Shown: piece by piece, positions 52,320 to 61,182 of the stretch
Layout: each line of letters opens with the position of its first letter
Numbering within the stretch: the first letter of the stretch is position 1
Source: Paenibacillus xylanivorans
GTDB taxonomy: Bacteria; Bacillota; Bacilli; Paenibacillales; Paenibacillaceae
Length of the DNA stretch: 64,000 nucleotides
Direction: 5' to 3'
NCBI RefSeq assembly: GCF_001280595.1
Contig: NZ_LITU01000061.1
Span: forward strand, 62,001-126,000
The notes under the pieces: generated by a model
Databases searched by the model: none
Told to the model about the DNA's origin: nothing
What the model saw: only the letters and a program-made list of their open reading frames with translations
Position numbers and translations under genes: made by a program

Positions 52320-52347
52320 ATTATATTGTGTATTGAACAAGCTGTAA
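52320..52347 (-). promoter_or_regulatory. Promoter of the FMN riboswitch transcript
   Basis: On the minus strand TTACAG (52347-52342) and TATAAT (52325-52320) are 16 bases apart. The predicted start falls at about 52313, exactly at the 5' edge of the aptamer. Confidence 0.75.
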
Positions 52348-52398
52348 CATTAATAAGTCCATCTTATTCCTGTAAGCGCTAGCAGTTCAAGTGTTTTT

Positions 52399-52896
52399 TT
52401 AGAATATGATATTCCAGCTTCCCTGTTGTCTGCGTAGTAATACAATCTGGCCTGCATGATACACATCGTGGAGTATCCAGCGAGCAAGTTCATGTGCCCA
52501 TTTTTCATTCGTATCCATGTAAGGGGCTTCGAGATCGGATTCTTCTAATGAAGCGAGCTGATCACGAAGCTGTCCGGCTAATTGTGTTGTATTTTGCATA
52601 AGTGTACTCCAGATAGAGGTATTGGAAGGGTCGCCGGAATCTCCGAAGGTGGATTCATTGTTTTCGGCAGGTGGACCGGAAGGAGTTATGCCCTGAATGC
52701 GACTCAACAAGCGATGATTATAATAATACATATGGTTAACCAACTGCCAGATGCTTAATCCACCGGTTGTTGGAACCCATGCTGCCTGCTCAGCGGTAAG
52801 TCCTTCGAGCGACTTGGATAAAGGCACAATCCAATTGCATTGATCCCAAGTGTCATCTTTCTGAATGAGCAATAGTTCTGTTGCTGTTGTAGTCAT
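52399..52896 (-). CDS. DinB-superfamily protein
   Basis: A 165-residue four-helix-bundle protein of the DinB/YfiT superfamily. Three His positions typical of its metal site are in SIWQLVNHMYYYNHRLL and ILHDVYHAGQIVLLRRQ. Members include DNA-damage-induced DinB and bacillithiol transferases; this one cannot be assigned further. It is divergent from a CGNR zinc-finger regulator gene, with repeated GGTTACA words between the two, which suggests shared control. Confidence 0.9.
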   Translation of the reverse strand: MTTTATELLLIQKDDTWDQCNWIVPLSKSLEGLTAEQAAWVPTTGGLSIWQLVNHMYYYNHRLLSRIQGITPSGPPAENNESTFGDSGDPSNTSIWSTLMQNTTQLAGQLRDQLASLEESDLEAPYMDTNEKWAHELARWILHDVYHAGQIVLLRRQQGSWNIIF

Positions 52897-52923
52897 TGAT
52901 TTTTCCTCCCTAAAATGAATTCA

Positions 52924-53015
52924 TGGTAACTAGCTAAAGTGCTTAAATGTGGTTACAATTAATATAACCCAAACTTGAATGGATGTAACTATCTTTTTAT
53001 ATTTAAATGGTTACA
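52924..53015. promoter_or_regulatory. Repeated GTTACA words between dinB-like and CGNR genes
   Basis: GGTTACA occurs at 52951-52957 and 53009-53015, both preceded by TTAAATG, and its inverse TGTAACT at 52984-52990, with a partial copy GGTAACT at 52925-52931. The regular, two-orientation layout in a divergent promoter region suggests operators, possibly for the CGNR protein itself. Confidence 0.45.
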
Positions 53016-53031
53016 TTTTAGCGGAGGTACT

Positions 53032-53592
53032 ATGGATAGACTATGGACTGATTTTGTGAACAGTGATTATCATGACTGGCGTGGTGGGGATCGTTCGGAG
53101 GACAGGCTTGGCAGAACGGAATGGCAGCAAGAATTTCTAAAACAATGGCAACTAAAAGCACCTATACCTGCTTCTCCTGAAGAAGAGAGAACCCTGAGAA
53201 GCTTCAGAGGCAAATTGCACGCTCTTGCAACTCGTTTATCTGCCGGAAACCCATTATTGGACGAAGACCAGGAGTGGCTTAACTCCATGATGGAGGAAGG
53301 TAAGGTCACCAGAAGACTGCACTCTGGAGATGAGGGACTGAGACTTTCACATATTCCTGTAGGAACTCAATGGCAGCAGGTCATGGCAGAGGTAGCAGGT
53401 GATTTTGCCATCACAGTGGTTGAAGGGGATGGGGGAAGGATTCGTATCTGTGACAATACGGATTGCCGCTGGATTTTCTATGACGATACGCGCAGTCGTA
53501 CCCAGAAATATTGTGATGACAAGATGTGCGGTAATCTGATGAAGGTCAGAAGGTTTAGGGCAAAACGGAAGGTTAATCAGAAGCAAAAGTAA
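53032..53592 (+). CDS. CGNR zinc-finger protein (ABATE-type regulator)
   Basis: A 186-residue protein with an N-terminal ABATE-like region (DFVNSDYHDWRG, ATRLSAGNPLLDEDQEWLN) and a C-terminal CGNR zinc finger. The ligands are C140, C145, C161 and C166 (RICDNTDCRWIFYD, then KYCDDKMCGNLMKVRRFRAK). CGNR proteins are thought to be stress-linked transcription factors. The frame extends upstream, but GCGGAGG before ATG 53032 sets the start. The divergent DinB-like gene is a likely target. Confidence 0.9.
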   Translation: MDRLWTDFVNSDYHDWRGGDRSEDRLGRTEWQQEFLKQWQLKAPIPASPEEERTLRSFRGKLHALATRLSAGNPLLDEDQEWLNSMMEEGKVTRRLHSGDEGLRLSHIPVGTQWQQVMAEVAGDFAITVVEGDGGRIRICDNTDCRWIFYDDTRSRTQKYCDDKMCGNLMKVRRFRAKRKVNQKQK

Positions 53593-53801
53593 GGTGTATG
53601 AACGAGAAAGGATGATTTCTGCTTTCTGAGCCAGGAAGCTAATCGAAAGAGGGATACTTAGAATCCAAAAATTGCATGTTTTCATTTACTGCTATATAAT
53701 ATATATGTACTTAATATATTTCAGCTAGTTATTCAGTCAGAGATCAACATCCAAGATTCAAGCGTATATCCAACAAAAAACAATGATTGGAGATGTGTCT
53801 T

Positions 53802-55169
53802 GTGGGGACAAGTTATCTACTGAAAAATGGTTGTGTATTGTCTATGGATTCGTCGGTGGGGCAGTATAAGCGGGCAGACGTTTTAATTGAGGATTCTCTT
53901 ATTACTGCCATCCAGCCAGATCTGAGTTGTACGGAAGCCGAAGTCATAGATGCATCGGAGATGATCATACTTCCAGGACTCGTAGATACGCACCGGCATG
54001 TGTGGGAGTCGCTCGTAAAAACAGCGGGAACCAACTGGTCACTGCCGGTCTATCTGCAAAATCTCTACTATGGGGCAATAGGAAGTAAATTCCGGCCACA
54101 AGACAGCTATATCGCCAATTTGCTTGGTTCTTTGGAAGCGCTTAATGCTGGGGTGACCACGGTACTTGACTGGAGTATGCCATATTCACCGGAGCACACG
54201 GATGAACTGATTCGCGGACTTCGGGATGCTGGCATTCGGTCGGTTTTCGCTCATGGCGTACCGGGTGAGACACCCTACTGGAACAGAGAGAGCCAGCTGA
54301 CTTATTCAAATGATGTGAGAAGAGTCAAGGAACAGTATTTTTCCTCACGGGATCAGCTACTCACGTTTGGCCTTGCTATTCGTGGTCCGGAGTTCAGTCA
54401 TTGGGATACCACGGTGAAGGAAATTCAGCTTGCGCAAGAGCTGGATGCGATATGTTCAATGCATGTTGGCTTTGGAAGCTGGGGATCTGTAGATCGTTCG
54501 ATAAGTAAAATGTATGAGGCTGGTTTACTCAGCCCAGGTCTGAATGTCGTACACGGAAATACGATGGATACGGATGAGTATAAAATGTTGGCCGATAGCG
54601 GCGCTTCACTGTCCGTCACACCGGAAGTGGAGATGATGATGGGGCATGGGTATCCGGCAACGGGTTACTTTCTTGAAAATGGAGGAACGCCAACGCTTGG
54701 AGTCGATGTTGTAACATCAACGGGTGGGGATATGTTCTCCCAGATGAAATTTGCACTTCAAGCAGAGCGTTCCAGGGGGAATGAACAACTTTTGCTGCAG
54801 GGCGAAATGCCTGGTGAGCTTAATCTGCAATCCAGTCAAGTTCTGAGATTTGCAACTTCTGCTGGTGCGAAGGCTTTGGGACTGGAGCGGAAGATTGGCA
54901 CGCTTACTCCAGGTAAAGAAGCAGATCTGATTATGATCCGAACCACCGACCTTAACCTGTTCCCGGTGCATGATCCGGTTGGAGCCGTGGTTCAATTCGC
55001 CAATCCATCCAATGTGGACACTGTGTTTGTAGCAGGTCGGCTGGTGAAGCACGAAGGCAAGCTACTGCATGTCGATCTGAACGAGGTCCGTCTGAAGGCA
55101 TTGGCAAGTAAGGAATATCTACTATCCCAATATCGGATGTCGGATGCAGAGCGAATTGTGTTTTCATAA
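53802..55169 (+). CDS. Amidohydrolase of the TrzA/AtzA-like group
   Basis: A metal-dependent hydrolase of 455 residues. An N-terminal beta strand (GCVLSMDSSVGQYKRADVLI) precedes the barrel; the metal motif is H64-x-H66 (LPGLVDTHRHVWE), with later His in SMHVGFGS and VVHGNTMD and Asp in TLGVDVVTSTG. The C-terminal LTPGKEADLIMI is typical. Relatives deaminate or dechlorinate nucleobases and triazines. The open frame begins at TTG 53787, but GGAG is best spaced (9 bases) from GTG 53802. It is a single gene; the substrate is unknown. Confidence 0.88.
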   Translation: MGTSYLLKNGCVLSMDSSVGQYKRADVLIEDSLITAIQPDLSCTEAEVIDASEMIILPGLVDTHRHVWESLVKTAGTNWSLPVYLQNLYYGAIGSKFRPQDSYIANLLGSLEALNAGVTTVLDWSMPYSPEHTDELIRGLRDAGIRSVFAHGVPGETPYWNRESQLTYSNDVRRVKEQYFSSRDQLLTFGLAIRGPEFSHWDTTVKEIQLAQELDAICSMHVGFGSWGSVDRSISKMYEAGLLSPGLNVVHGNTMDTDEYKMLADSGASLSVTPEVEMMMGHGYPATGYFLENGGTPTLGVDVVTSTGGDMFSQMKFALQAERSRGNEQLLLQGEMPGELNLQSSQVLRFATSAGAKALGLERKIGTLTPGKEADLIMIRTTDLNLFPVHDPVGAVVQFANPSNVDTVFVAGRLVKHEGKLLHVDLNEVRLKALASKEYLLSQYRMSDAERIVFS

Positions 55170-55270
55170 GTTTGATGAACCATGTAAATAAAAGAGGGAT
55201 TCTCTTCAGTAAATGAAGAGAGGGGATGATCTCATCTGTCTTATAGATCTAATAGCTTTACATTTGATGG

Positions 55271-55295
55271 GCCGCATAGGGATATGCGGCTCTTT
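55271..55295 (+). terminator. Terminator after the amidohydrolase gene
   Basis: GCCGCATA (55271-55278) pairs with TATGCGGC (55283-55290), followed by a short T-rich tract. Confidence 0.65.
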
Positions 55296-55430
55296 AACTT
55301 GAGTGTTTATTGTTAAACAACGCAAGATTAGCTAGGAATGGACAGCGGAAAAAGGCGAAAAGATCCTCCATTTGCATAAGTGCATCTAACAACGATCAGA
55401 TAACGTTTTGGTTAATAAAAAAGCAATTAA

Positions 55431-55468
55431 AAAACTGCGCATAATATAAATTATACGCAGTTTTATTT
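55431..55468. terminator. Second hairpin, T-rich on both sides
   Basis: AAAACTGCG and ATAAT pair with ATTAT and CGCAGTTTT with two unpaired bases. A and T runs flank the stem, so it could act on either strand. Confidence 0.6.
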
Positions 55469-55714
55469 TAAATCGATTTTCATATTCGTCCCTGTCCAAC
55501 AGATCATGATAATTCCCACCTGTAATACACAAAATATGCCATCATCTCAAAATAAATTTAATCAAGCAACGCGACAAAGTGTAGAAATCGATAGTTTTTT
55601 ATAGTTGGTCGGTAAGATAGAACAAAGGTCTTTTTCATAGAACAGATGAACCGAACTAGAATATCTGAACCAAAGAGACACATTCATCATTTTCAATACG
55701 AGAGGAAACTGTGT

Positions 55715-57154
55715 ATGAATCAAAACCAGAAGCGATCTTCCTTATTTAGAAAGAAGCCGATTGCCACCGGAGATAACGAAAGCAACATTTTGAAAAGGGT
55801 ACTGGGCCCACTTGATCTGATGACTCTCGGGGTAGGTGCGATCATCGGTACGGGTATCTTTGTATTAACAGGCGTTGCTGCTGCAACATATGCTGGTCCC
55901 GGTTTGGTACTGTCTTTTCTACTGGCAGGCATAATCTGCGCCTTCGCTGCATTGTGTTACTCCGAGTTCGCATCCAGTGTGCCTGCTTCGGGAAGTGCGT
56001 ATACATATAGCTACACCGCTTTTGGTGAAGTCATTGCCTGGATTCTCGGATGGGATCTTATTCTAGAATATGGATTTGCGAGTGCCGCTGTTGCCAGCGG
56101 TTGGTCTGGATATTTTCAAACGTTATTATCCGGATTCGGACTACAGTTACCCCATGCGCTCACTAGTGCATTTAGTCCAGAAAAAGGAACCTATTTTGAC
56201 ATCACAGCAGCGATGATCACGTTAATCATTACATTCCTGCTCACACGGGGAGTGAAAGAGGCTGCTCGTGCCAACGGAATCATGGTAGCAATTAAAATTA
56301 TTGTGGTGTTGATCTTTATCGGTGTGGGTGTATTTTATGTGCAGCCGGATAATTGGCAGCCATTCCTTCCGTTTGGGATCTCAGGGGTAACCGCAGGGGC
56401 GGCAACCGTATTTTTTGCTTACATCGGTTTTGATGCTGTCTCTACAGCCGCTGAAGAAGTGAAACGTCCACAACGAGACTTGCCCATCGGTATTATTGCA
56501 TCCCTTGCGATCTGTACTGTTCTCTACATCGTCGTATCGTTGATCCTGACAGGGATTGTGCCTTATCACATGCTGAATGTGAGTGATCCGGTAGCCTTTG
56601 CTTTTGAATTTGTACAGTTGAAAGGATTGTCCTGGATTGTTTCGCTCGGGGCAATTACAGGGATTACCACTGTATTACTTGTCATGATGTATGGTCAGAC
56701 ACGCTTGCTTTATTCCATGTCACGGGACGGTCTATTATCTCCGGTATTCTCCAAAGTCAGTGGCAAAAGCCAAACGCCTGCTACGGGAACTTGGGTTGCT
56801 GGGATCATCGTCGCATTATTCTCGGGTTTCATCTCACTTGGCCACCTGGCGGAGTTGACCAACATTGGAACACTGTTTGCTTTCGCGGTTGTGAGTCTGG
56901 GGATTATCGTACTTCGTAAAAACAACCCGGAACTGAAGAGGGGATTCCGTGTGCCTTTGGTTCCATTGATTCCTATTCTAAGCGCTGTTGGCTGTATGTA
57001 TCTCATGACACGTCTCGCGGCTCTGACCTGGATTACGTTCTTTGGCTGGTTAATTATTGGTTTAATCATCTACTTTGCCTACGGTCGCCATCACAGTCAT
57101 TTGAACCCGGCACGGCGGATATCGGACACGTTCAAAACAACAAAAGGAAAATAG
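55715..57154 (+). CDS. Cationic amino acid transporter-type APC permease (YfnA-like)
   Basis: A 479-residue membrane protein with 12 or more helices. The first helix shows GPLDLMTLGVGAIIGTGIFV, the APC substrate loop, and helix 6 has AATVFFAYIGFDAVSTAAEE, typical of the CAT subfamily that includes B. subtilis YfnA. The subfamily carries amino acids, often cationic or branched. The frame is open from 55646, but GAGAGGAAA before ATG 55715 sets the start. It is a single gene ending at a hairpin. Confidence 0.92.
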   Translation: MNQNQKRSSLFRKKPIATGDNESNILKRVLGPLDLMTLGVGAIIGTGIFVLTGVAAATYAGPGLVLSFLLAGIICAFAALCYSEFASSVPASGSAYTYSYTAFGEVIAWILGWDLILEYGFASAAVASGWSGYFQTLLSGFGLQLPHALTSAFSPEKGTYFDITAAMITLIITFLLTRGVKEAARANGIMVAIKIIVVLIFIGVGVFYVQPDNWQPFLPFGISGVTAGAATVFFAYIGFDAVSTAAEEVKRPQRDLPIGIIASLAICTVLYIVVSLILTGIVPYHMLNVSDPVAFAFEFVQLKGLSWIVSLGAITGITTVLLVMMYGQTRLLYSMSRDGLLSPVFSKVSGKSQTPATGTWVAGIIVALFSGFISLGHLAELTNIGTLFAFAVVSLGIIVLRKNNPELKRGFRVPLVPLIPILSAVGCMYLMTRLAALTWITFFGWLIIGLIIYFAYGRHHSHLNPARRISDTFKTTKGK

Positions 57155-57457
57155 CATTTAAAGCTTAAGCTAAATTGTAGAGACATCGTGTTAAGTTATT
57201 AAATTAACTGGTTTTATACGTAAATGGAGTCAACGGCATTGTCCCATACTGCGTCGCCAAAGCGACGTGGTATGGGGCTTTTTTTGTGAGAGCAGATCGT
57301 GTAATACCAAAAAAAGCAGAGACGGATAAGGCGATATATGGGTATCTAATATGCAATACATCTATCCTTGTCAGCGGAACCAGGGTTGCGGTCAGGGCAA
57401 ATATGACATATATTTGGGGGTGTGACATGCCATCAGACATAGGAGAGGGGATGTATC
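57155..57457 (+). other. Intergenic region before the unknown 357-residue gene
   Basis: It contains the permease terminator. The remaining 170 bases are open in two minus-strand and plus-strand frames but show no ribosome site or recognisable protein, so I see no gene. Confidence 0.5.
57243..57287 (+). terminator. Terminator after the CAT-type permease
   Basis: CCCATAC and CGTCGC pair with GCGACG and GTATGGG in a two-part stem around CAAA, followed by T7. Confidence 0.9.
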
Positions 57458-58531
57458 ATGGACACACCATTACATACCAATCAACATCACCAAAATTCGA
57501 TTTTCGGCTTTGCATTGGCTGACTCAGCCGTACTTGCCGAGACGAAGCTAATCATTTCAGGTCCACAGGACAAAAACGAAATTCAGTTGGAAATTGATCC
57601 GCAGCGCCGTTTGAAGGATGGACGTAAAGTGTCGGTTGTTGCGCAACATATGAATGCACCGCTGGATCGACAAGATGCCATTATCATATACGGGGAAGAG
57701 CTAGGGTTTGTACAATATACGGTTGCCTTGGGACCTGACAGTACATGTTTACTCGCTCCCATTGAAGGAATAGATCATCCGATCGTATTGAATTGGGCGG
57801 ACTTTGTAGAAGGGGAGTACGAACTGCGAATTTCCTTGCATATCAAAACACCCCGTATTGCTGAGGGACCGTTAGAGCCCGAACAGCTTGCCATGGTGAA
57901 ATATGCCCAGGTCGTAACCGTTGCCATATGTGTATTTCCGGCCGAAGCTGTGCAGATGAATACAACGCCCAAAGCTGTCTGGACACGAGAGAATCATGTA
58001 TTTGACTCCTATGGAAGCGGCGGCTTTATTCTCGCAGATCTGCCTCGTATGGCAAAACGGGTAGAAGATCTGATCGGTTCTGGAAACCATAATCTGATTG
58101 AACAATTCAGTGAAGGCGACCTGTCAGACACCTTGCTGGAAGAAGGTCTAATGGCGATTGCCTGGGGAGTTACGCCATGGTGTTATTCAATTTATTCGGC
58201 CCCGGATGAAAATTCCAGAACCGAAATTTCGGTAGACAAGCTGGGTGATGAACCTCAGACGACGGGAATATACCGTGTGCATCCCGAATGTAAACAATTA
58301 AGCATCGTGCCGGTGAACGAATTGGCTTACTGGCCAACCTGCTTAGAGAAAGAATGGCCTGTAATTGATGTTGCGGGTGAAGGGGATACACTACGTATGG
58401 ACTTGTATGTTCAGATCTGTGAATCCGTGAATGGACTGCATGAGAATCCACTGCCTTCATTTGTACTCACTCGCTGTGAGGAACAACCCGAAACGATCAT
58501 CCCACTAATCAACGTTGTAATTATAGACTAA
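57458..58531 (+). CDS. Hypothetical protein, 357 residues
   Basis: An acidic, soluble protein without signal peptide or membrane helix. GGAGAGGGG lies 7 bases before the ATG. Notable segments are SIFGFALADSAVLAETKLII, QLEIDPQRRLKDGRKVSVVA, SCYSIYS-like WCYSIYSAPDENSRTEISVD and PETIIPLINVVIID at the C-terminus. It has many beta-strand-like stretches and one central ILADLPRMAKRVEDLIGSG helix. I do not recognise a family. It ends 27 bases before a tyrosine recombinase gene on the same strand, so the two may share a transcript. Confidence 0.8.
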   Translation: MDTPLHTNQHHQNSIFGFALADSAVLAETKLIISGPQDKNEIQLEIDPQRRLKDGRKVSVVAQHMNAPLDRQDAIIIYGEELGFVQYTVALGPDSTCLLAPIEGIDHPIVLNWADFVEGEYELRISLHIKTPRIAEGPLEPEQLAMVKYAQVVTVAICVFPAEAVQMNTTPKAVWTRENHVFDSYGSGGFILADLPRMAKRVEDLIGSGNHNLIEQFSEGDLSDTLLEEGLMAIAWGVTPWCYSIYSAPDENSRTEISVDKLGDEPQTTGIYRVHPECKQLSIVPVNELAYWPTCLEKEWPVIDVAGEGDTLRMDLYVQICESVNGLHENPLPSFVLTRCEEQPETIIPLINVVIID

Positions 58532-58558
58532 TAAATAGAAGTGTGGTGACGAACACAG

Positions 58559-59491
58559 ATGATGACCGAAGAGATTCAGGAGCAATATGCCGATGAGCTT
58601 GAAGCTTTTCACATATGGATGAAAGATGCGGGGTACACCGGACATACGGTAAAATCATACACAGGTGACGTTGCTGAATTTCTCGTCTCTATTCATGGAA
58701 AGTCACTGGAGCAGGTCAAAAAACTTCATGTGTTATCCTTCTTGTCCCGAGCTCGGGAAAGAGGAGTCAGTGACTCGACGCGGAACCGGAAACACGCAGC
58801 GGTGAACTGCTTTTATAAGTCATTGATTGAGCTTGAATTGGTGACCAATAACCCCGCTTTTGGAATCAAGAAATCCAAAACCGAGCAAAACCGTGCCCCC
58901 GTCTTTCTTGACGAAAGCGGTTTGGAACGATTTTTGCAATCAGTCGAGGGTAAGTACCGTACACGAAATCTGGCTATTTTTCTGCTAATGGGATACATGG
59001 GATTGCGGGTCGGAGAGGTTCATGCCTTGAACTGCAAAGACTATAATGCGGAACGGCGCACACTGGACGTATTCGGTAAGGGCCGGAAATGGCGCACACT
59101 TCCTGTGCCTGAGACGGTTGCCGACTTGTTATCCCAGGCTCTTCAGGAGCGGCTGGCTCCTTGGCGAGTGAAGGAAGAGGCATTGTTCGTCTCACAAAAA
59201 GGAAAACGATTATCGATTCGCAGTATTCAGCTGATATCGACCGAAACCTTTGAACGCTTTCAGCAGGAATCGGCCTCCAATCTGCGTGTGAACTATTCCA
59301 GTCATAAACTGCGTCACTCATTCGCGACCATGATGCTTAGACGTGGAGCAGACCTGCGAACGGTCCAGGAGCTGCTGGGTCATTCCTCCATTCAGACCAC
59401 AACGGTATATACTCACGTAACCAGCCGCGAGAAGGAGGAAGCGATGGCATTGCTGGATGTCAAACTTCCTGCATTTGTGGCTGATATGTAA
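58559..59491 (+). CDS. Tyrosine recombinase (XerC/XerD-like integrase)
   Basis: A 310-residue site-specific recombinase. Residues ~10-95 are the SAM-like core-binding domain (HIWMKDAGYTGHTVKSYTGD), and ~115-305 the catalytic domain. All active residues are present: R150 (MGLRVGE), K174, H249 and R252 (SSHKLRHSFAT), H275 (LLGHSS) and Y284 (TTTVYTHV). It is the size of Xer proteins, but the surroundings are not those of the housekeeping xerC or xerD loci, and no att site or integrated element was seen. It may be an additional chromosomal Xer-like enzyme or the relic of a lost element. Confidence 0.92.
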   Translation: MMTEEIQEQYADELEAFHIWMKDAGYTGHTVKSYTGDVAEFLVSIHGKSLEQVKKLHVLSFLSRARERGVSDSTRNRKHAAVNCFYKSLIELELVTNNPAFGIKKSKTEQNRAPVFLDESGLERFLQSVEGKYRTRNLAIFLLMGYMGLRVGEVHALNCKDYNAERRTLDVFGKGRKWRTLPVPETVADLLSQALQERLAPWRVKEEALFVSQKGKRLSIRSIQLISTETFERFQQESASNLRVNYSSHKLRHSFATMMLRRGADLRTVQELLGHSSIQTTTVYTHVTSREKEEAMALLDVKLPAFVADM

Positions 59492-59538
59492 AAGATAAGT
59501 TTGAATTGTATAATAGAAAGAAGTAAACAGCAGAGAAG

Positions 59539-59561
59539 CCTGTCCAAGTGACAGGTTTTTT
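59539..59561 (+). terminator. Terminator after the recombinase gene
   Basis: CCTGTC (59539-59544) pairs with GACAGG (59550-59555), followed by T6. Confidence 0.88.
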
Positions 59562-59831
59562 CGTTTTGATTTAGAGGAGCATCAATACATATAATGGTAA
59601 ATATAAGAGATGATCAGTAATCACAAAATAATCCAACTTATTATTAACGGAATAATTATTATGTAAACTTGATTTTCGAAATCAATGTTTACTTATCTTG
59701 TCTCTCTGAAATATAGTGATGTAACTAGCCAGAGATTGAACTTTGATTGTAACTGGAAGATACGAAAGTCTAAGCTCTACTGGCTAATTTTGCAGGCAGC
59801 TTAAGACCAGGGCATAATTTATTAACAAGAC

Positions 59832-59878
59832 CAAAGAACCACTCGCATCTTCATAAGGAAGATACAGGTGGTCCTTTA
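59832..59878. terminator. Terminator downstream of ldh
   Basis: An inner ATCTTC/GAAGAT stem and an outer ACCAC/GTGGT stem form a long interrupted hairpin. It lies 63 bases past the ldh stop. Confidence 0.65.
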
Positions 59879-59940
59879 GTTATACAACCGTGACGCTATT
59901 TGCTCATGATAAAATAACGTGATTAATCAAACACCTGGAG

Positions 59941-60876
59941 TTACTCCAGTCCGGCAATCTGTTCCTTCAATTTGTTGGCGGAGGCCTGGAAAGCGACTTT
60001 TTCCGTCTCATTCAAAGGAAGTGGCAGAATCTCACGTACGCCGTTGCGATCAACTACACATGGAACGCCCAGATATACATCGGATACGCCATTATAATCT
60101 TCCAGCAAGGTGGATACATTCAGCACGGAACCTTCGTTGCCCAGAATGGCAGCCACGATACGGTCCAAAGCGAGCGCAATTGCATAGGAAGTGGCTCCTT
60201 TGGCATTAATAATCTCATACGCCGCATTTTTGGTCCGGTCAAAGATATCCTGTTGTGTCTCTTCATCCAGCTCCAGATCGGTTCCTGCAACGTTAGCGAG
60301 ACTCCATACCGGTACTTCGGAATCGCCATGCTCCCCGATAATATGGGCGTGAATGCTACGTGGATCAATGCCTTTGTTTTTACCAATCAGATAACGGAAA
60401 CGTGCACTGTCCAGTAACGTACCGGAACCAATCACACGGGAAGCGGGCCAACCGCTTTGTTTCCACGAAGTATAGGACAAAATATCTACAGGGTTGGTTG
60501 CAATCAACAGAATACCATGGGAATTAACCTCGGTAATACGTTCAATGATCTCTTTGAAAATGCTTGCATTTTTCTTCAACAGATCAATTCGAGTCTCTCC
60601 TGGTTTTTGGGAAGCACCCGCAGTAATAATAATGATATCTGCGTCTTTGCAGTCCGAGTAATCGCCTGCCCATACTTTTACGCCTCCGGTAAATGGGAGT
60701 CCGTGGTTCATATCCAGCATTTCGCCGGTAGCCTTATCATGATTCACATCCACAAATACCAACTCGGACGAACGCTGTCTTAACATCAGCGTGTATCCCG
60801 TTGTTGTTCCCACCGCACCCATGCCTATAATAACGACACGACTTGGTTTGAGCGCTGCACTGTTTACCATTTTCAT
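59941..60876 (-). CDS. ldh: L-lactate dehydrogenase
   Basis: A 311-residue NAD-dependent enzyme that reduces pyruvate to L-lactate. The Rossmann loop is VVIIGMGAVGTTTGYTL, the NAD-selecting acidic residue is D43 (LVFVDVN), and substrate and catalytic residues are R96 (PGETR), D156 and R159 (LLDSARF) and H183 (IIGEHGDSE). The Gln in the specificity loop (ASQKPGETR) marks lactate rather than malate dehydrogenase, where it would be Arg. The frame opens earlier, at 60966, but AAGGAGAGG before ATG 60876 sets the start. It is a single gene, likely used in oxygen limitation. Confidence 0.96.
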   Translation of the reverse strand: MKMVNSAALKPSRVVIIGMGAVGTTTGYTLMLRQRSSELVFVDVNHDKATGEMLDMNHGLPFTGGVKVWAGDYSDCKDADIIIITAGASQKPGETRIDLLKKNASIFKEIIERITEVNSHGILLIATNPVDILSYTSWKQSGWPASRVIGSGTLLDSARFRYLIGKNKGIDPRSIHAHIIGEHGDSEVPVWSLANVAGTDLELDEETQQDIFDRTKNAAYEIINAKGATSYAIALALDRIVAAILGNEGSVLNVSTLLEDYNGVSDVYLGVPCVVDRNGVREILPLPLNETEKVAFQASANKLKEQIAGLE

Positions 60877-61182
60877 ATCCTCTCCTTTTTGGGGTATACT
60901 TCCATCCATATTAAGGGATAAGCATGTGAAAAGCGAGTCATGTCTATAAACTTTTTCACATTTCATGTCTATTTGCGGAGGATTTCGTCGAAAACCTGGT
61001 TTGCGTTCCGTAAAAGAAACAGATGCAGTAAAAAGATCTCTGTCCGCTTCCAGAGAGTAGAGATGAACCTTTTCGACATCGTTTGTGGTAGAATAGGAGC
61101 AGTGGATTCAGATGAATCGTAAAAAAAACATGAATGGACAGGCATGCGCGCCTGCTTATTGTTTGAGAGAGGTGGAAACCAC
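60877..61182. other. Divergent promoter region of ldh and the BNR lipoprotein gene
   Basis: No gene is seen. TGTGAAAAG (60925-60933) and CTTTTTCACA (60951-60960) form an inverted pair 17 bases apart upstream of ldh. The halves look like Rex half-sites, but the spacing is too wide for one standard Rex operator. Confidence 0.45.

Larger units (their letters stand above)
55170..55714. other. Intergenic region with two hairpins
   Basis: No gene is recognised. Two terminator-like hairpins are listed separately. The 120 bases between them have no convincing frame. The AT-rich part before 55715 should hold the permease promoter, but no pair of hexamers was assigned. Confidence 0.5.
59492..59940. 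other. Intergenic region with two terminators and a motif shared with 45.5 kb
   Basis: No gene is found. Terminators at 59539 and 59832 are listed separately. 59644-59668 repeats, at 23/25 bases, the motif found before the amino acid permease at 45523-45547. Directly after it an inverted TTGATTTTCGAAATCAA (59669-59685) is nearly perfect. A promoter for a transcript with no gene is possible. Confidence 0.5.

Noticed and set aside
55320..55430. Possible short gene or RNA between the two hairpins
   Set aside because: No ribosome site, frame or recognisable RNA structure could be supported.
57204..57440. 78-codon minus-strand frame upstream of the unknown 357-residue gene
   Set aside because: It overlaps the permease terminator and has no ribosome site.
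60925..60960. Rex operator upstream of ldh
   Set aside because: The TGTGAA/TTCACA halves are 17 or more bases apart; a Rex site has about 6 between them. Kept only as a weak note in the region entry.
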